Below, piece after piece: positions 14,107-20,437 of a stretch of DNA of 30,180 bases. Each line of letters starts with the position of its first letter. Positions within the stretch are counted from its first letter, which is position 1. A program made the position numbers and the translations under genes. The notes beneath the pieces were generated by a model that saw only the letters and a program-made list of their open reading frames with translations, ran no database searches and was not told the DNA's origin. This stretch comes from a virus, in IMG/VR virus record IMGVR_UViG_3300046455_000120, positions 1-30,180 of that record. One strand, written 5' to 3'.

Positions 14107-14586
14107 TTACAGAGTGCAAAACGAATGAAGATTGCGCTTTGCAGTCAAATAGGCGTCGTGAGCAGTTTTTGGATCTTTAAATTCACCGAGATAAATTCTC
14201 TTTCCGTTTACTTTAATATGAGCAACAAATTTTCCACGGAAAGGGCTCACTCCAAGGAAGCCGGATGAGTTGTTTGAATGAGCAGTCCGTTGGTTTTGCA
14301 TATTTTCGACTCTCGTTGCATGACGCAAATTCGCAAAGCGATTGTTTCGTCGATCGCAATCGATATGGTCGATAGTGTGCTCGGGCCATTCTCCCGTCAT
14401 ATAGAACCAAGCTAGGCGGTGGTTCTTATGCGCTACAGAATCGATCTGCGTCTGATCATATCCATCACCGTTAGTACTTCCAGCTATTTGTCCTATCGAC
14501 GTTCCGCTACGTGCAACCTTCCAAGTGAAGATGCCTGTTTCCGGATCGTAGTGCAGCAGATCCTTCAAGCGTTCAATAGTGAGCAT
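14107..14586 (-). CDS. HNH endonuclease with AP2-like DNA-binding domain
   Basis: 159 residues. The N-terminal part LHYDPETGIFTWKVARSG and the central LAWFYMTGEWPEHTIDHIDCDRRNNRFANLR are the HNH pattern (DHID...NNR). The C-terminal SGFLGVSPFRGKFVAHIKVNGKRIYLGEFKDPKTAHDAY is an AP2/ERF-like domain that binds DNA. This is a well-known phage homing endonuclease layout. It is co-directional with the PL operon and overlaps the upstream gene by 14 bases, and its AT content looks higher than its neighbours, consistent with recent arrival. AAGAGG lies eight bases before the ATG. Confidence 0.85.
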   Translation of the reverse strand: MLTIERLKDLLHYDPETGIFTWKVARSGTSIGQIAGSTNGDGYDQTQIDSVAHKNHRLAWFYMTGEWPEHTIDHIDCDRRNNRFANLRHATRVENMQNQRTAHSNNSSGFLGVSPFRGKFVAHIKVNGKRIYLGEFKDPKTAHDAYLTAKRNLHSFCTL

Positions 14587-14947
14587 ATTCAGCCTCTTTT
14601 TCTAAGCGCTCGATCCACAGGTGCGCCATGACTTCGGAGTCGTCGCTGATGTACCGCTGCACAAGAGCGCGCACCAGAACGCCGACGCCGGCCATGTCGT
14701 CGGCAAGCAGGAGCCTCGCAATCATCGGCGCCGATCCGCCTTCCATGACGCTCTGCATGCCGCACACGACATCGATAGGCGCCATCGTCAGCAAGCGGGC
14801 TGCTTCGATCTCCTGGGTGCGGGCAGATACCATCTCGTCTCGCGATTCTTCGCTATCGATCGCGGCGTCGAGCTTGGATTTGGCGCGCTCGGTGGCGAAG
14901 TCGGCCATCGCGGCGGCTTGCTTGGCGCAATACGGAAGTGTGCTCAT
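14573..14947 (-). CDS. Helical early protein, unknown function
   Basis: 124 residues from the ATG at 14947 (GAGGG about seven bases upstream); the longer frame from 15301 contains another gene in a different frame and is not used. The sequence is mainly helical and acidic (FATERAKSKLDAAIDSEESRDEM, then VVCGMQSVMEGG, DDMAGVGVLVRALVQRYISDD). No motif recognised. Its stop lies inside the HNH/AP2 gene start, so that endonuclease is inserted directly behind it. Confidence 0.6.
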   Translation of the reverse strand: MSTLPYCAKQAAAMADFATERAKSKLDAAIDSEESRDEMVSARTQEIEAARLLTMAPIDVVCGMQSVMEGGSAPMIARLLLADDMAGVGVLVRALVQRYISDDSEVMAHLWIERLEKEAEYAHY

Positions 14948-14955
14948 GGCGGCCC

Positions 14956-15093
14956 TCACTGAATGCAGATGCGGTTGTAGTCGACCGTGCGGCGGATGAC
15001 CCAATGCCGCTTGCTCTCGATCATCCACGGATCGATGCAGGTCAGTTCCATGTACGCGTTGGCGAGCAACACGATGACGTTGTGCAGTTTCAT
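14956..15093 (-). CDS. Small protein of unknown function
   Basis: 45 residues with GAGGTG about six bases before the ATG: a hydrophobic start (MKLHNVIVLLANAYMEL) and a basic, Trp-containing C-terminus (DPWMIESKRHWVIRRTVDYN). Spacing to both neighbours is eight bases. No family recognised. Confidence 0.5.
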   Translation of the reverse strand: MKLHNVIVLLANAYMELTCIDPWMIESKRHWVIRRTVDYNRICIQ

Positions 15094-15101
15094 CACACAC
15101 C

Positions 15102-15440
15102 TCACTCGCTGTCGAAGGGGACGAATGCGGCCTTCTGGTACTGGCGCATTTCGCTTTCGGGATATGGCTGGAAGTTGTCGACCGGCGAGGCGCGCAGGTA
15201 AAAATCGCCATACGAACCACCGTTGCCACCGCTCGCGCTATTGCCTGCCGCTGATGCGCTCGACGAGCCACCGAATGCACCGGCCGCAGCTCCGACAGCA
15301 CCCGAATTGCCGCCGCCGTGGTGACCGTGGTTCGCCGAGGCGGTGGATGCGTGGGCCGGCGTGTATGCCCAGACGAACATGGCGGTAACCGCCGCCGTGA
15401 GGACGATGGTCTTGAGATTGGCGATGGTGTTGGATTTCAT
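15102..15440 (-). CDS. Secreted Gly/Ser-rich protein from the early operon
   Basis: 112 residues from the ATG at 15440 (GGAG seven bases upstream). Residues 1-31 form a Sec signal peptide (LKTIVLTAAVTAMFVWAY, cleavage after AHA). The mature part begins STASANHGHHGGG, continues as a low-complexity Gly/Ser/Ala region to about residue 80, and ends with a compact segment, YLRASPVDNFQPYPESEMRQ. A secreted product in a phage early operon is unusual; exclusion of superinfecting phage or envelope modification is possible, but no family is recognised. The longer frame from 15617 overlaps the neighbour. Confidence 0.65.
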   Translation of the reverse strand: MKSNTIANLKTIVLTAAVTAMFVWAYTPAHASTASANHGHHGGGNSGAVGAAAGAFGGSSSASAAGNSASGGNGGSYGDFYLRASPVDNFQPYPESEMRQYQKAAFVPFDSE

Positions 15441-15480
15441 GATGGTCTCCATGCCCGCCGAAGCGGGCCCGGTTGGTTGG

Positions 15481-15711
15481 TTATCCGAATCTGCGGCCGT
15501 TGTCCAAGCCACGGTTTGCATCGCGCAACATCCGCGCAGTGCGCTTTGCTTCTTTCTGGGTGGGTTCGGCGAGTTCGGCTTGGACGACCGTTGCGCGAGC
15601 AACCTTGAGAGCGGCATCGGCCTTCATGAAGGTGGCTTCATCTTTGTCAAACGCGGCCAAAAAAGCTTCGTAAGCCGCTTTGTATTCGCGCTCTGCTTGA
15701 TCTCGGGTCAT
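15481..15711 (-). CDS. First gene of the leftward early operon, small helical protein
   Basis: 76 residues from the ATG at 15711 (GAGGTG about six bases upstream). A start at 15753 would place the first codons in the PL -10 region and is unlikely. The protein is charged and helical (MTRDQAEREYKAAYEAFLAAF, KEAKRTARMLRDANRG). The distance from the predicted PL start point is short (about 35 bases of leader). Function unknown; position matches lambda N, but it has no visible N-like arginine-rich RNA-binding N-terminus. Confidence 0.6.
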   Translation of the reverse strand: MTRDQAEREYKAAYEAFLAAFDKDEATFMKADAALKVARATVVQAELAEPTQKEAKRTARMLRDANRGLDNGRRFG

Positions 15712-15752
15712 GTCGCACCTCACAGGGTTGGGTTTGTTGCTGCTGTGAGTCA

Positions 15753-15780
15753 ATTATATGCGGCCATGAATAGATGTCAA
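15753..15780 (-). promoter_or_regulatory. Leftward early promoter PL
   Basis: On the minus strand TTGACA (complement of 15775-15780) and TATAAT (complement of 15753-15758) are both perfect consensus boxes, with a 16-base spacer. It drives the leftward operon from 15711 to the integrase. Confidence 0.8.
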
Positions 15781-15794
15781 TGCGCAAATGAATA
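15757..15794. promoter_or_regulatory. Paired operators OL overlapping PL
   Basis: TATGCGGCCATGAATA (15757-15772) covers the -10/spacer region of PL; AATGCGCAAATGAATA (15779-15794) covers the -35 side. Both match the motif found at PR and in front of the repressor gene, and both pairs have 22-bp spacing. Confidence 0.65.
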
Positions 15795-15811
15795 ATTTGA
15801 TGCGAGGGGAA

Positions 15812-15832
15812 ACCCGGACTATTCATCCGGGT
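15812..15832 (-). terminator. Candidate terminator of the repressor operon
   Basis: A perfect 7-bp stem (ACCCGGA / TCCGGGT) with a 7-base loop lies just after the stop codon of the gene downstream of the repressor and before PL. A short T run then C residues follow in the leftward direction. It could keep the repressor transcript from running into PL. Confidence 0.45.
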
Positions 15833-15853
15833 CTGGCAGGGCGCCGGGGGGGA

Positions 15854-16144
15854 TTAAGAAGAGATGTCGAGCGCTTGGGAAAACATGCCGCTTCGCTGGG
15901 CGATTACGGCGAGTTCCAAGCACATCGAGAGTGCGACGAAGAGAAGCTGACCCGCATTTTCGGGCCGGATATTTTCGAGTGACGCCTGGGGCGCGCCGCC
16001 TTGGAGCCAGACGCGCGCGGTCGGCGGGTCCGGGTCTCCGATTACCTGTTCATGGCCCAGCTCGTGAGGCTTTTGCCGCCGTTCGCCCCTGTATTTTTCA
16101 AGACTGATGACGTTTTTTTGCACCGCCTTTACTGCGATCGACAT
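15854..16144 (-). CDS. Companion gene of the repressor, unknown function
   Basis: 96 residues from the ATG at 16144, with AGGTGA about six bases upstream. It overlaps the repressor 3' end by 47 bases, so it should be co-translated and expressed in the lysogen. The N-terminus is basic (AVKAVQKNVISLEKYRGERRQK); the C-terminal part, GQLLFVALSMCLELAVIAQ, is hydrophobic enough for a membrane or buried helix. The position equals that of lambda rex genes. No similarity is claimed. The opposite-strand frame at 15788-15982 is a shadow. Confidence 0.55.
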   Translation of the reverse strand: MSIAVKAVQKNVISLEKYRGERRQKPHELGHEQVIGDPDPPTARVWLQGGAPQASLENIRPENAGQLLFVALSMCLELAVIAQRSGMFSQALDISS

Positions 16145-16661
16145 GATCATCACCTGTGCGTTTCATGGCCTCTGTAGCCCGCTCAACGATCGTTTTCTCA
16201 TGGTCTGAGTGCGCCAGATCGTCGTTCTGAGCAATATTGCCACTTTCCACAGGTGTCAATGCATACCAAATAATGGTGCGCACATCTGAGCTTGAAATGT
16301 TGGCTCCCGTACGGAAGGCTGAAAGTACCGCCTGTAGGGCATTAGTAACATTATTAGGAAATTTTTCCCGCTCGCTTTCTTCGGGTATACCACTACGCAA
16401 AACGTTTGCGAATTGCATACTCGCTTCGATGTCCGCGATGAATTTCGGACCTCTCCCAGTTAATAGCCACTCGCATGTCACATCGAACGCCTCGGCCAGT
16501 TTCACGACGGTCGCCATCTCCGGCACTGACTTGTTGCCCAGGATGCGGTTGATGGTCGGCTGTGGCACGCCTGTGTTTCGCGCAAGGGAACTCTGCCCGC
16601 GTCCGCGGTAGAGCGGGTGCGCCTGCATGAGTTCGTCGAGTCGGTTGCCTATGGTTTCCAT
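16098..16661 (-). CDS. cI: CI-like prophage repressor lacking an S24 peptidase domain
   Basis: 187 residues from the ATG at 16661. The N-terminal part (about 1-72) is an XRE DNA-binding domain: RGQSSLARNTGVPQPTINRIL, then VVKLAEAFDVTCEWLLTG. The rest (75-187) shows no Ala-Gly cleavage site or Ser/Lys peptidase motifs, contains AFRTGANISSSDVRTIIWYAL, and ends in a basic tail. No ribosome binding site precedes the ATG; the predicted PRM would start transcription at or next to the ATG, giving a leaderless message as lambda PRM does. It should hold PL and PR silent. Without the peptidase, RecA-stimulated self-cleavage is not expected. Confidence 0.8.
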   Translation of the reverse strand: METIGNRLDELMQAHPLYRGRGQSSLARNTGVPQPTINRILGNKSVPEMATVVKLAEAFDVTCEWLLTGRGPKFIADIEASMQFANVLRSGIPEESEREKFPNNVTNALQAVLSAFRTGANISSSDVRTIIWYALTPVESGNIAQNDDLAHSDHEKTIVERATEAMKRTGDDHVDRSKGGAKKRHQS

Positions 16662-16667
16662 GCGGTA

Positions 16668-16696
16668 ACTATGCGGCCGCGAATAGGAATCAGCAA
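16668..16696 (-). promoter_or_regulatory. Candidate repressor maintenance promoter PRM with overlapping operator
   Basis: On the minus strand TTGCTG (complement of 16691-16696) and CATAGT (complement of 16668-16673) are 17 bases apart. The -10 is only six bases from the repressor ATG, so the message would be leaderless. The operator TATGCGGCCGCGAATA (16670-16685) covers the -10 and spacer, the place of lambda OR3; it matches the PL operator at 14 of 16 bases. Confidence 0.5.
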
Positions 16697-16701
16697 ATTC
16701 G

Positions 16702-16743
16702 CATTCAATCGTGTATTGACATCCATTCATTTGCGTATAGAAT
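16702..16743 (+). promoter_or_regulatory. Rightward early promoter PR with paired operators
   Basis: TTGACA (16716-16721) and TAGAAT (16738-16743) are 16 bases apart. Two operator copies lie across it: CATTCAATCGTGTATT (16702-16717, over the -35) and CATTCATTTGCGTATA (16724-16739, over the -10). They agree at 12 of 16 bases and are 22 bp apart, the same geometry as at PL. Confidence 0.75.
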
Positions 16744-16772
16744 GCTCTGTAGGTGAATAACTGGAAGAGACC

Positions 16773-16973
16773 ATGGAACGAACTCCCACTCAGCTGCTGG
16801 CCGAGATCAGGGCAGCAACGAATCTCAGCGACCAGGCAATCGGCACCCGGATCGGCTGTTCGCAACCGACGGTCCATCGCATCCGCAACGGAAACCAGCA
16901 GGAGTGCAAGTCGAGCACGCTGATGGCGATCCTTCGCCTGCACGCAGAAGTGACGCAGCAAGCAGCGGCATAG
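16773..16973 (+). CDS. cro: Cro-like repressor
   Basis: 66 residues, the first gene after PR, divergent from the repressor. The HTH is LSDQAIGTRIGCSQPTVHRIRNG, followed by STLMAILRLHAEV. GGAAGAG lies about five bases before the ATG. It should bind the same operators as CI and favour the lytic route by limiting repressor synthesis. Confidence 0.8.
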   Translation: MERTPTQLLAEIRAATNLSDQAIGTRIGCSQPTVHRIRNGNQQECKSSTLMAILRLHAEVTQQAAA

Positions 16974-17011
16974 ACCGTCCATTCAACTCCCTCTGGACCA
17001 AGGGGAATCTC

Positions 17012-17341
17012 TTGAGGCTCGTCGTGGAACAAGTATCTATTCCTCCCACCGCAAAGGCACGCACGTATCTGGCCCTTGCTTTGCAACATGTTGCGAAGGT
17101 TGGGCAAGACACCATCGGCACGCATATCGGTGCAACCGGCGTCGACGGATCTACCGTTTCCCGTTTCATGAGCGATGAGAAAGACATGTTTCGCGCGTTG
17201 CAGATTCTTGCAGCTGCCGGGCTCAAGGTCGTCCCCGCTGACATGCAGTGCTTCCCGCCGCGCAAGGTGCAACTGCTTCTTGAACTCGCGCGCGATCACC
17301 TTCACCAGCTCGAAAACGTCGAGCAGCTTCAGTGGGATTGA
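17012..17341 (+). CDS. CII-like transcription activator
   Basis: 109 residues from the TTG at 17012, with AGGGGA about six bases upstream; a GTG at 17024 is the alternative, while an ATG at 16904 would overlap cro in another frame. The core TIGTHIGATGVDGSTVSRFMSDEKDMFRALQILAAAGLKVV has the HTH and following helix of CII proteins (lambda: EAVGVDKSQISRWK). The C-terminus is a helix with heptad-like Leu (KVQLLLELARDHLHQLENVEQL), suited to tetramer formation. It lies between cro and the replication gene, the CII position. It would activate repressor establishment and integrase transcription. Confidence 0.75.
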   Translation: MRLVVEQVSIPPTAKARTYLALALQHVAKVGQDTIGTHIGATGVDGSTVSRFMSDEKDMFRALQILAAAGLKVVPADMQCFPPRKVQLLLELARDHLHQLENVEQLQWD

Positions 17342-17343
17342 CC

Positions 17344-17424
17344 ATGGACCTGTTCTGTGCGGGATGGATGGTCGGGCTCATCACTTTGTCGGCGGTCGCG
17401 TGCTGGCGCTCGGCGAGAGGTTGA
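17344..17424 (+). CDS. Possible tiny membrane peptide between cII-like and O-like genes
   Basis: 26 residues (MDLFCAGWMVGLITLSAVAC then WRSARG), one hydrophobic span. It starts two bases after the cII-like stop and ends two bases before the O-like start; GGGA lies about seven bases before its ATG. Fit in the gap is the evidence. Confidence 0.4.
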   Translation: MDLFCAGWMVGLITLSAVACWRSARG

Positions 17425-17426
17425 CG

Positions 17427-18266
17427 ATGGCTCGCATACGGACAATCAAGCCCGATTTCTGGACCGACGAGAAAATCGTCGAGCTTTCGTTTGAGGCTCG
17501 ATTGTTCTTTATCGGCTCATGGAACTTCGCCGACGACAACGGAAACCTTCAGCGCTCGGCAAAAAAACTGAAGATGCAGATCTTCCCGGCCGATGCGCTC
17601 GACTGCGAACCGATCATACAGTCATTGATGACTCATGGATTGCTCAGTGAGTATGAAGTGAAAGGAGAGAAGTACTTACACATCAAGGGTTTCACGGCGC
17701 ATCAGGTGATCAATCGCCCCTCAAAAACCGGGCTTCCGGTGCCTGTTTCAGGTAGCACTCCTACACCACTCACTGATGACTCACTGACGGAAGGGAAGGG
17801 AAGGGAAGGGAAAGGAAAGGAAGGGATTAAAACCGTAGAGGAAGTCGTCCTTGGTGGTTCACCTACGCGCGAGCCGTCTGACGATTTCACCCCGAAGGAT
17901 GCTGCCGAATGGCTGCGCCACTTCAAGGCCAAGCACGGCTTCGAAGCTGATCCGTCGAACGTCAACGACCGCAAAAAAATCTGGCCCGTGTTCTCCGGCT
18001 GGGTAAACGCCGGTCTCACCGCGTCTTTCGTGGACGCCGCCGTTGCTCTCGCAATCTCCCGGACCCGTGAGCCGATTGCCTGCCTGCCGCTCTACGTCGA
18101 TCGGCTCATGGCTGGCGAACAGGCCGCGCGCGCCTCACCGGAACGCAATGCCAAGGATGAAAGCCGCCGCACCGCCGCACAGGTGCTGACCAGCGTAACC
18201 GTGAGCCAGAGCCATGAACCACCCAACGGAAGCATCATCGATGTCGACGCCAAACTCCTCGGCTGA
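17427..18266 (+). CDS. Phage replication initiator (O-like)
   Basis: 279 residues from the ATG at 17427 (GAGAGG seven bases upstream). The N-terminus MARIRTIKPDFWTDEKIVEL, FIGSWNFADDNGNLQRS and KMQIFPADAL is the pattern of a phage origin-binding protein family with a winged-helix domain (to about residue 105). A Gly/Lys/Glu linker, EGKGREGKGKEG (about 120-135), follows. It is encoded by a homopurine tract that may be part of the origin. The C-terminal half (AAEWLRHFKAKHGFEAD, WPVFSGWVNAG) resembles the helicase-partner binding region. Together with the next gene it would recruit the host replicative helicase. Confidence 0.8.
   Translation: MARIRTIKPDFWTDEKIVELSFEARLFFIGSWNFADDNGNLQRSAKKLKMQIFPADALDCEPIIQSLMTHGLLSEYEVKGEKYLHIKGFTAHQVINRPSKTGLPVPVSGSTPTPLTDDSLTEGKGREGKGKEGIKTVEEVVLGGSPTREPSDDFTPKDAAEWLRHFKAKHGFEADPSNVNDRKKIWPVFSGWVNAGLTASFVDAAVALAISRTREPIACLPLYVDRLMAGEQAARASPERNAKDESRRTAAQVLTSVTVSQSHEPPNGSIIDVDAKLLG
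17768..17826 (+). repeat. Tandem repeats and homopurine tract in the O-like gene, candidate replication origin
   Basis: Two adjacent 11-bp repeats, ACTCACTGATG and ACTCACTGACG (17768-17789), run into 38 purines on one strand (17789-17826) with four or more GGGAA units. The four GGG runs with AA loops could form a G-quadruplex or triplex. In lambda the origin repeats lie inside gene O at the same relative place. Confidence 0.45.
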
Positions 18267-18864
18267 GTCGTGGCCGCAAGACGCCGCACCCGAAAAATGG
18301 GTGGCTGCCCTGTTCGCAAAAATGCATCGCATGTGGGGAAATTCGTTCCTCGACAAGTGGCGAGACGTTGATCTGGCAGGCGTGAAGGTCGAGTGGGGCA
18401 AGGGCCTGCGCAAACTTTCGAATGCCGAGCTGAAGGCTGGCGTCGATGCGTTGCTCACGCTCAAGTACGTGCCAAACCTTCCCGAGTTCTACGGCCTGTG
18501 CAAGCAGATGCGCCTGCACGAAATGCCGCGCCCCGATGCGCTGACGGACCAGACGAAGGCTGACGTGCACATCGTTGGCGAACAGATGGCAAAGATGCGC
18601 GCAATCATGGCGCCGCTTATGCAACCCAAAGAGCCGACCGCCGAATGGGCGTTCAAGTTGCTCATGCGCGGCGAGTCGTCAAGTGGCAAGGCATTGAGCT
18701 ACGAATCGATCCGGGGCGCGTCTGACGCGATCAGATCAAGCGCCGGTCGCAAGGTCATCGAGGATTGCGCCGACGCCGAGCTCAAGGCCGAGTATCAGAC
18801 CATCCGCAACGGCGTGATCGAAGGCTATCGCGCTGCTGGCAAGAAACTGTGGGAGACGCCATGA
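18241..18864 (+). CDS. P-like helicase-loader replication protein
   Basis: 207 residues from the ATG at 18241 (GGAAG eight bases upstream); a start at 18214 (216 residues) is possible but has a weak ribosome site and more overlap with the O-like gene. The N-terminus WVAALFAKMHRMWGNSFLDKW and LRKLSNAELKAGVDALLTLKYVPNLPEFYGLC match phage P-type proteins, which lack an ATPase and bridge the initiator and the host helicase DnaB. The end overlaps the next gene (ATGA). The rest is helical. Confidence in family is moderate, based on order after the O-like gene. Confidence 0.7.
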   Translation: MSTPNSSAESWPQDAAPEKWVAALFAKMHRMWGNSFLDKWRDVDLAGVKVEWGKGLRKLSNAELKAGVDALLTLKYVPNLPEFYGLCKQMRLHEMPRPDALTDQTKADVHIVGEQMAKMRAIMAPLMQPKEPTAEWAFKLLMRGESSSGKALSYESIRGASDAIRSSAGRKVIEDCADAELKAEYQTIRNGVIEGYRAAGKKLWETP

Positions 18865-19133
18865 ACTGCAAACCGGGTGATCTGGCGATTGTGGTCCCGC
18901 CTTCCGACAACTCTGGCCTCATCGTCCGAGTCATTCGACCTGCGATCGGCGATCACTTTTCGGGCCTGCCCTCATGGTTCGTCACCAGCGCAGGCAGGCC
19001 ACTCGAAGCTCAGAGAAAGGATGGAAGCAGGCGATCGGCAATGGCGGCCCAATGTCCTGATGCATGGCTCCGCCCCGTTAGCGGCCTGCCGATCAATGAC
19101 GAAGTGACTGACGATATTAAGGATCCAGCATGA
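18861..19133 (+). CDS. Small conserved phage protein, unknown function
   Basis: 90 residues starting MNCKPGDLAIVVPPSDNSGLIV and ending around AWLRPVSGLP. The pattern KPGDLAIVV..., then an LP-W-V centre, then DAWLRPISG recurs in proteins of Burkholderiales phages in my recollection. It looks like a small beta barrel (SH3-like). The start is chosen at the ATGA junction; a longer frame from 18765 reads through the P-like gene. Confidence 0.65.
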   Translation: MNCKPGDLAIVVPPSDNSGLIVRVIRPAIGDHFSGLPSWFVTSAGRPLEAQRKDGSRRSAMAAQCPDAWLRPVSGLPINDEVTDDIKDPA

Positions 19134-19267
19134 ACTCCACTACGCCCGCGCATGCGCGCGAATTGGTGTCATGCGCTGAATGCAGTCTGCCGCTTGGCTG
19201 GTTGGCAGGTGGAATGCTGCCATATGTCATTTGCAACGATTGTAAGGTCAGCAAGGATCAGAAATGA
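19130..19267 (+). CDS. Small zinc-ribbon-like protein
   Basis: 45 residues with two CxxC pairs, CAEC (about 15-18) and CNDC (about 36-39), suggesting one zinc site, and a hydrophobic segment between (GWLAGGMLPYVI). ATGA overlaps on both sides. Function unknown. Confidence 0.6.
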   Translation: MNSTTPAHARELVSCAECSLPLGWLAGGMLPYVICNDCKVSKDQK

Positions 19268-19809
19268 AATTCGCCTACGCCGATCCACCCTATCTCGGCT
19301 GTTCCGTGAAGCTATACGGCGACCATCCTGAAGCCGCGGTCTATGATTCGGTCGAAGGGCACAAGGCACTGATCGACAGGCTATGTAGCGAGTTCTCAGA
19401 CGGATGGGGCCTGTCAATGACTAGCGGCAACCTGCATGACATTCTGCCGCTCTGTCCGAAGGAAGCACGCGTGATGGCCTGGGTAAAACCATTCGCAGCC
19501 TTTAAACCGAATGTCGGCGTTGCCTATGCATGGGAGCCCGTCATTGTCATGGGTGGGCGCAAGCGCACTCGCCAGCAGGACACTGTGCGCGACTGGTGCT
19601 CCGTGAACATCACGCTCAAGCGTGGATTCACTGGAGCCAAGCCGGCCGAATTCACGTTCTGGCTGATGGACGTCCTGAACGTTCAGGAGGGTGACGAAAT
19701 GCATGACCTGTTTCCCGGATCTGGCGCAGTTCAATCGGCGGTCGACGCGTACTTCGGCGCGATGGGCGGACAAGTTCAAGACGGACTTTTTGCGGAGGTC
19801 TCAGCATGA
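19264..19809 (+). CDS. DNA adenine-N6 or cytosine-N4 methyltransferase
   Basis: 181 residues. Catalytic motif DPPY at residues 7-10 comes first; the AdoMet-binding motif LFPGSG is at 149-154, preceded by KPAEFTFWLMDVL. The order IV then I puts it in the beta-type arrangement. It is short, with a minimal target-recognition region. It would methylate an exocyclic amino group in a short DNA sequence, probably to protect phage DNA; this is the second methyltransferase in the window, and it lies in the rightward operon. Confidence 0.85.
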   Translation: MKFAYADPPYLGCSVKLYGDHPEAAVYDSVEGHKALIDRLCSEFSDGWGLSMTSGNLHDILPLCPKEARVMAWVKPFAAFKPNVGVAYAWEPVIVMGGRKRTRQQDTVRDWCSVNITLKRGFTGAKPAEFTFWLMDVLNVQEGDEMHDLFPGSGAVQSAVDAYFGAMGGQVQDGLFAEVSA

Positions 19810-19949
19810 CCACGACCGTCCTGCTCATCTTCCTCCTGTGCGCGCTCTCGATCGCGCTGCATGACCGGCGAATCACGCATCGGCAATTCACCTGGTGGGC
19901 GGTGCAGTCGATCGCTCTCGCAATGTTCGTTGTGGGGAGGCAGCTTTGA
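19806..19949 (+). CDS. Small membrane protein
   Basis: 47 residues with two hydrophobic spans (TVLLIFLLCALSIAL and WWAVQSIALAMFVVG) joined by a basic loop HDRRITHRQ. It overlaps the methyltransferase by ATGA and the nuclease gene by a TTGA junction. Unknown role. Confidence 0.6.
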   Translation: MTTTVLLIFLLCALSIALHDRRITHRQFTWWAVQSIALAMFVVGRQL

Positions 19950-20437
19950 CAATTCCATTTTCAGCCGACCGCATGATTCTGGCGATCGATCCGGGTACTA
20001 CTCAAAGCGGTTGGGTTCGCTTCTGCAACCAGCACGTAATCGACTCGGGTGTATGGGCGAATGACGACATGCTAGAAATAGTCGCCATGCATGGCTATGA
20101 CGACATCGCTATCGAGATGATCGCCAGCTACGGCATGGCAGTCGGTCGCGAGGTCTTCGAGACATGCGTATGGATTGGCCGCTTCGTGCAAGCAGCGAAG
20201 AATCCGAGCGCGGTCAAGTTGGTCTATCGCCGAGACGTGAAGTTGCACCTGTGCGGAACATCGAAGGCGAAGGATCCAAACGTGCGCCAAGCGGTTCTAG
20301 ACCTGTTCCCGAGGCTGGGAGGTGGGAAGACTCCGCAGATCGGCACTAAGGGGCAACCTGGTCCGTTGTATGGCGTTACATCGCATGCATGGCCGGCACT
20401 GGCTGTCGCAATCACCGCGATTGGGCGGGCTGCGTGA
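19946..20437 (+). CDS. RuvC-like Holliday-junction nuclease
   Basis: 163 residues from the TTG at 19946 (GGAGG five bases upstream, overlapping the upstream stop). An ATG at 19973 is a second option, but it lacks a ribosome site. The first strand, ILAIDPGTTQSGWV, with Asp15 is the RNase H-fold active-site motif; DIAIEMIASYGMAVG contributes the second acid; HAWPALAVAITAIG is the final helix of the family. It would resolve recombination or replication junctions before packaging. Confidence 0.75.
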   Translation: MTIPFSADRMILAIDPGTTQSGWVRFCNQHVIDSGVWANDDMLEIVAMHGYDDIAIEMIASYGMAVGREVFETCVWIGRFVQAAKNPSAVKLVYRRDVKLHLCGTSKAKDPNVRQAVLDLFPRLGGGKTPQIGTKGQPGPLYGVTSHAWPALAVAITAIGRAA

